From a virus: a DNA stretch of 23,683 nucleotides. The notes under the pieces are model-generated. The model was not told the DNA's origin, made no database searches, and was given only the letters and a program-made list of their open reading frames with translations. The DNA lies in IMG/VR virus record IMGVR_UViG_3300024348_002136, positions 1-23,683 of that record; one strand, given 5' to 3'. The translations under genes and the position numbers were made by a program. Below are positions 22,209 to 23,683 of the stretch, one piece after another; position 1 is the first letter of the stretch; each line of letters begins with the position of its first letter.

Positions 22209-23611
22209 CAGATAAATTACCAAGTGACACATTTTGTTTGCTACCCTGGGTGCATTTAAGCACCAGACCAGACGGCAGTATGCGAGTATGCTGTACAGCA
22301 AATGCCAGTAGTGTTGGTGCTACCAATGACAAGGAACACGGCGGACAAGTAGGCATACTTAAAACAGATGACGGTAAGCCCAACAACTTAAACGTAAGTG
22401 ATTTCCAGACGGCATGGAACAGCACATACATGAAAAATGTGCGTAAGCAAATGCTTGCAGGCGAAAAGCCACCTAGCTGTTTAAAATGCTATAAAGAAGA
22501 AGCAGCCGGTCATCGCAGCAAGCGTATGTGGGAAACACACTACTGGAGTGAGAGAGTTGATTTAGATAAAATCCTTGCTGACACCCAACCAGACGGCGAA
22601 GTGCCACCCAACTTGGCATACATTGATTTACGTTTTGGTACCAAGTGTCAACTAGCATGTGTTATGTGTAGCCCACATGATAGCAGTGGTTGGATCAAAG
22701 ATTATAAAAAGATATTTCCAGAAGTAAAGAATGAATCACTTAAACAGATTATGGGATGGGATGACAAAGGCAGTACCAATGGCAGTAGCTATAACTGGCA
22801 CAAACAGAATCCAGTATTTTGGCAACAGTTTTATGAACAGATGCCCAGTATGCAACAGATATACTTTGCTGGTGGTGAGAGCCTAATCATTGAGGAACAT
22901 TATGAGATACTTGAACACGCAATTAAAATGGGTTACGCAAAGGATCTGGAACTTCGTTACAACTCAAATGGAGTTGAATGGAGAGAGGATTTATTTGATC
23001 TATGGAAAGAATTCAAACTTGTGCGCTTCCACTATTCAATCGATAGTATAAAGGAAATGAACGATTATATTCGTTACCCCAGTGACTGGAACCGACAAGA
23101 AGAAGTGTTCCATTTATTGGATACACAGACAAGTGACAATGTTGAAGTTACGATTGCCTGTGCTGTACAAGCATTAAATGTTTATTATTTGCCGGACTTT
23201 ATACAGTGGAAGCTGGAACAACGATTTAATAAAATTAATATGTGGCCGTTTGGTGCTGGTGGTATTAGTCAGCACTTTGTATACTGGCCCGCACATTTAA
23301 ATGTCAAGAGCTTGCCCAATGACTTTAAAGCAAAGTGTAGAGCAAAGTACGAGGCATGGTATCCATGGTGGGAAGCCAATTGGCAATTGGGCATTCCAAC
23401 TTGGCACACTGGCAAAGTAGATTATGATACCTGGCGTAGTGCAGAGTATGGTATTAAACGATTGGATGGTATTCTTAGCTTCATGGAAAGCGAAGACTGG
23501 AGCCAACGATTACCAGAGATGCGAGAATTTTTAGGGCTGTGTGACAGACAGCGCAACAACAGTTTTACCAACACATTCCCAGAAATGAAGGAAATATTCA
23601 ATGACATTTAA
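22205..23611 (+). CDS. Twitch-domain radical SAM protein (N-terminal auxiliary module)
   Basis: A 468-aa protein. FCLLPWVHLST (10-20) opens the N-terminal module with C11, C29-C30 and, after a longer loop, C92-x2-C95. The core has DLRFGTKCQLACVMCSP (141-157; C148, C152, C155) and YFAGGESL, a GGES variant of GGEP, then FHYSIDS and NDYIRYPSDW. Start ATG 22205 overlaps the previous stop by 4 nt (ATGA). The protein is the closest relative of its upstream neighbour in the window, consistent with a tandem duplication. Its stop lies 11 nt inside the edge gene, continuing the translational chain. Substrate unknown. Confidence 0.92.
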   Translation: MTDKLPSDTFCLLPWVHLSTRPDGSMRVCCTANASSVGATNDKEHGGQVGILKTDDGKPNNLNVSDFQTAWNSTYMKNVRKQMLAGEKPPSCLKCYKEEAAGHRSKRMWETHYWSERVDLDKILADTQPDGEVPPNLAYIDLRFGTKCQLACVMCSPHDSSGWIKDYKKIFPEVKNESLKQIMGWDDKGSTNGSSYNWHKQNPVFWQQFYEQMPSMQQIYFAGGESLIIEEHYEILEHAIKMGYAKDLELRYNSNGVEWREDLFDLWKEFKLVRFHYSIDSIKEMNDYIRYPSDWNRQEEVFHLLDTQTSDNVEVTIACAVQALNVYYLPDFIQWKLEQRFNKINMWPFGAGGISQHFVYWPAHLNVKSLPNDFKAKCRAKYEAWYPWWEANWQLGIPTWHTGKVDYDTWRSAEYGIKRLDGILSFMESEDWSQRLPEMREFLGLCDRQRNNSFTNTFPEMKEIFNDI

Positions 23612-23683
23612 TATTAAATTGAGCAATAGCAGTTACGAGAAGTTTGGTGTAGACCCAAGTGTACTGCATGATGTAAATGGATT
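23601..23683 (+). CDS. Hypothetical protein, partial (continues beyond right edge)
   Basis: An open frame from ATG 23601 to the window end (27 complete codons). It has AAGGA (23588-23592) 8 nt upstream and overlaps the previous stop by 11 nt, as expected for the next gene of the operon. The visible N-terminus, MTFNIKLSNSSYEKFGVDPS followed by VLHDVNG, is not recognised. Because it directly follows two radical SAM genes it could be a partner or substrate, but nothing in the 27 residues shows that. Confidence 0.65.
   Translation, partial: MTFNIKLSNSSYEKFGVDPSVLHDVNG

Noticed and set aside
1-23683. CRISPR array, insertion sequence or attachment site
   Set aside because: No regularly spaced direct repeats, transposase motif or terminal inverted repeats were seen; the repeats at 14699-15856 are protein-level only.

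Overview
This window looks like part of an AT-rich tailed-phage genome, most likely a marine T4-type myovirus or a relative. The evidence is dense packing with 1-50 nt gene overlaps, a T4-late-promoter-like octamer (NATAAATA) at strand switches, an HNH endonuclease, several very small genes, and a large set of carbohydrate and radical-SAM accessory genes. No capsid, tail or replication gene is present, so the phage assignment is inferred from style and could be wrong. The host cannot be read from the sequence. No stretch over 300 bases lacks a gene; the longest gap is about 100 bases (9264-9362).

Layout. 1-2398 (minus): isochorismatase-like hydrolase, GT10-like glycosyltransferase, and an unknown gene running off the left edge. 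2468-3430 (plus): a diverged relative of that edge gene. 3442-6556 (minus): UDP-sugar dehydrogenase, then a B12-type radical SAM enzyme. 6619-9263 (plus): small methyltransferase, ribulose-phosphate-epimerase-like TIM barrel, and a nucleotidyltransferase-kinase fusion. 9363-11492 (plus): ParB-like protein, HNH nuclease, SIS-domain isomerase. 11446-11799 (minus): HAD phosphatase. 11841-16067 (plus): APS-kinase-like kinase, HxGH cytidylyltransferase-like enzyme, a 57-aa protein, single-domain carbamoyltransferase, a 38-aa protein, a GT-A-like glycosyltransferase, a tandem-repeat/methyltransferase fusion and a 74-aa protein. 16060-23611 (both strands): six SPASM/twitch-type radical SAM proteins, followed by a gene cut by the right edge.

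How it may fit together. The sugar isomerase, epimerase, kinases, nucleotidyltransferases, dehydrogenase, phosphatase, carbamoyltransferase, methyltransferases and glycosyltransferases are the usual parts of a pathway that makes and attaches an unusual, decorated sugar or polyol. The seven radical SAM enzymes could act on the same product or on a protein; no substrate is obvious. Two observations stand out. First, the cysteine-rich auxiliary-cluster module is C-terminal in two of the radical SAM proteins and N-terminal in four. Second, five radical SAM genes and the HAD gene start 4-6 nt after a late-promoter-like octamer with no Shine-Dalgarno, which suggests leaderless mRNAs.
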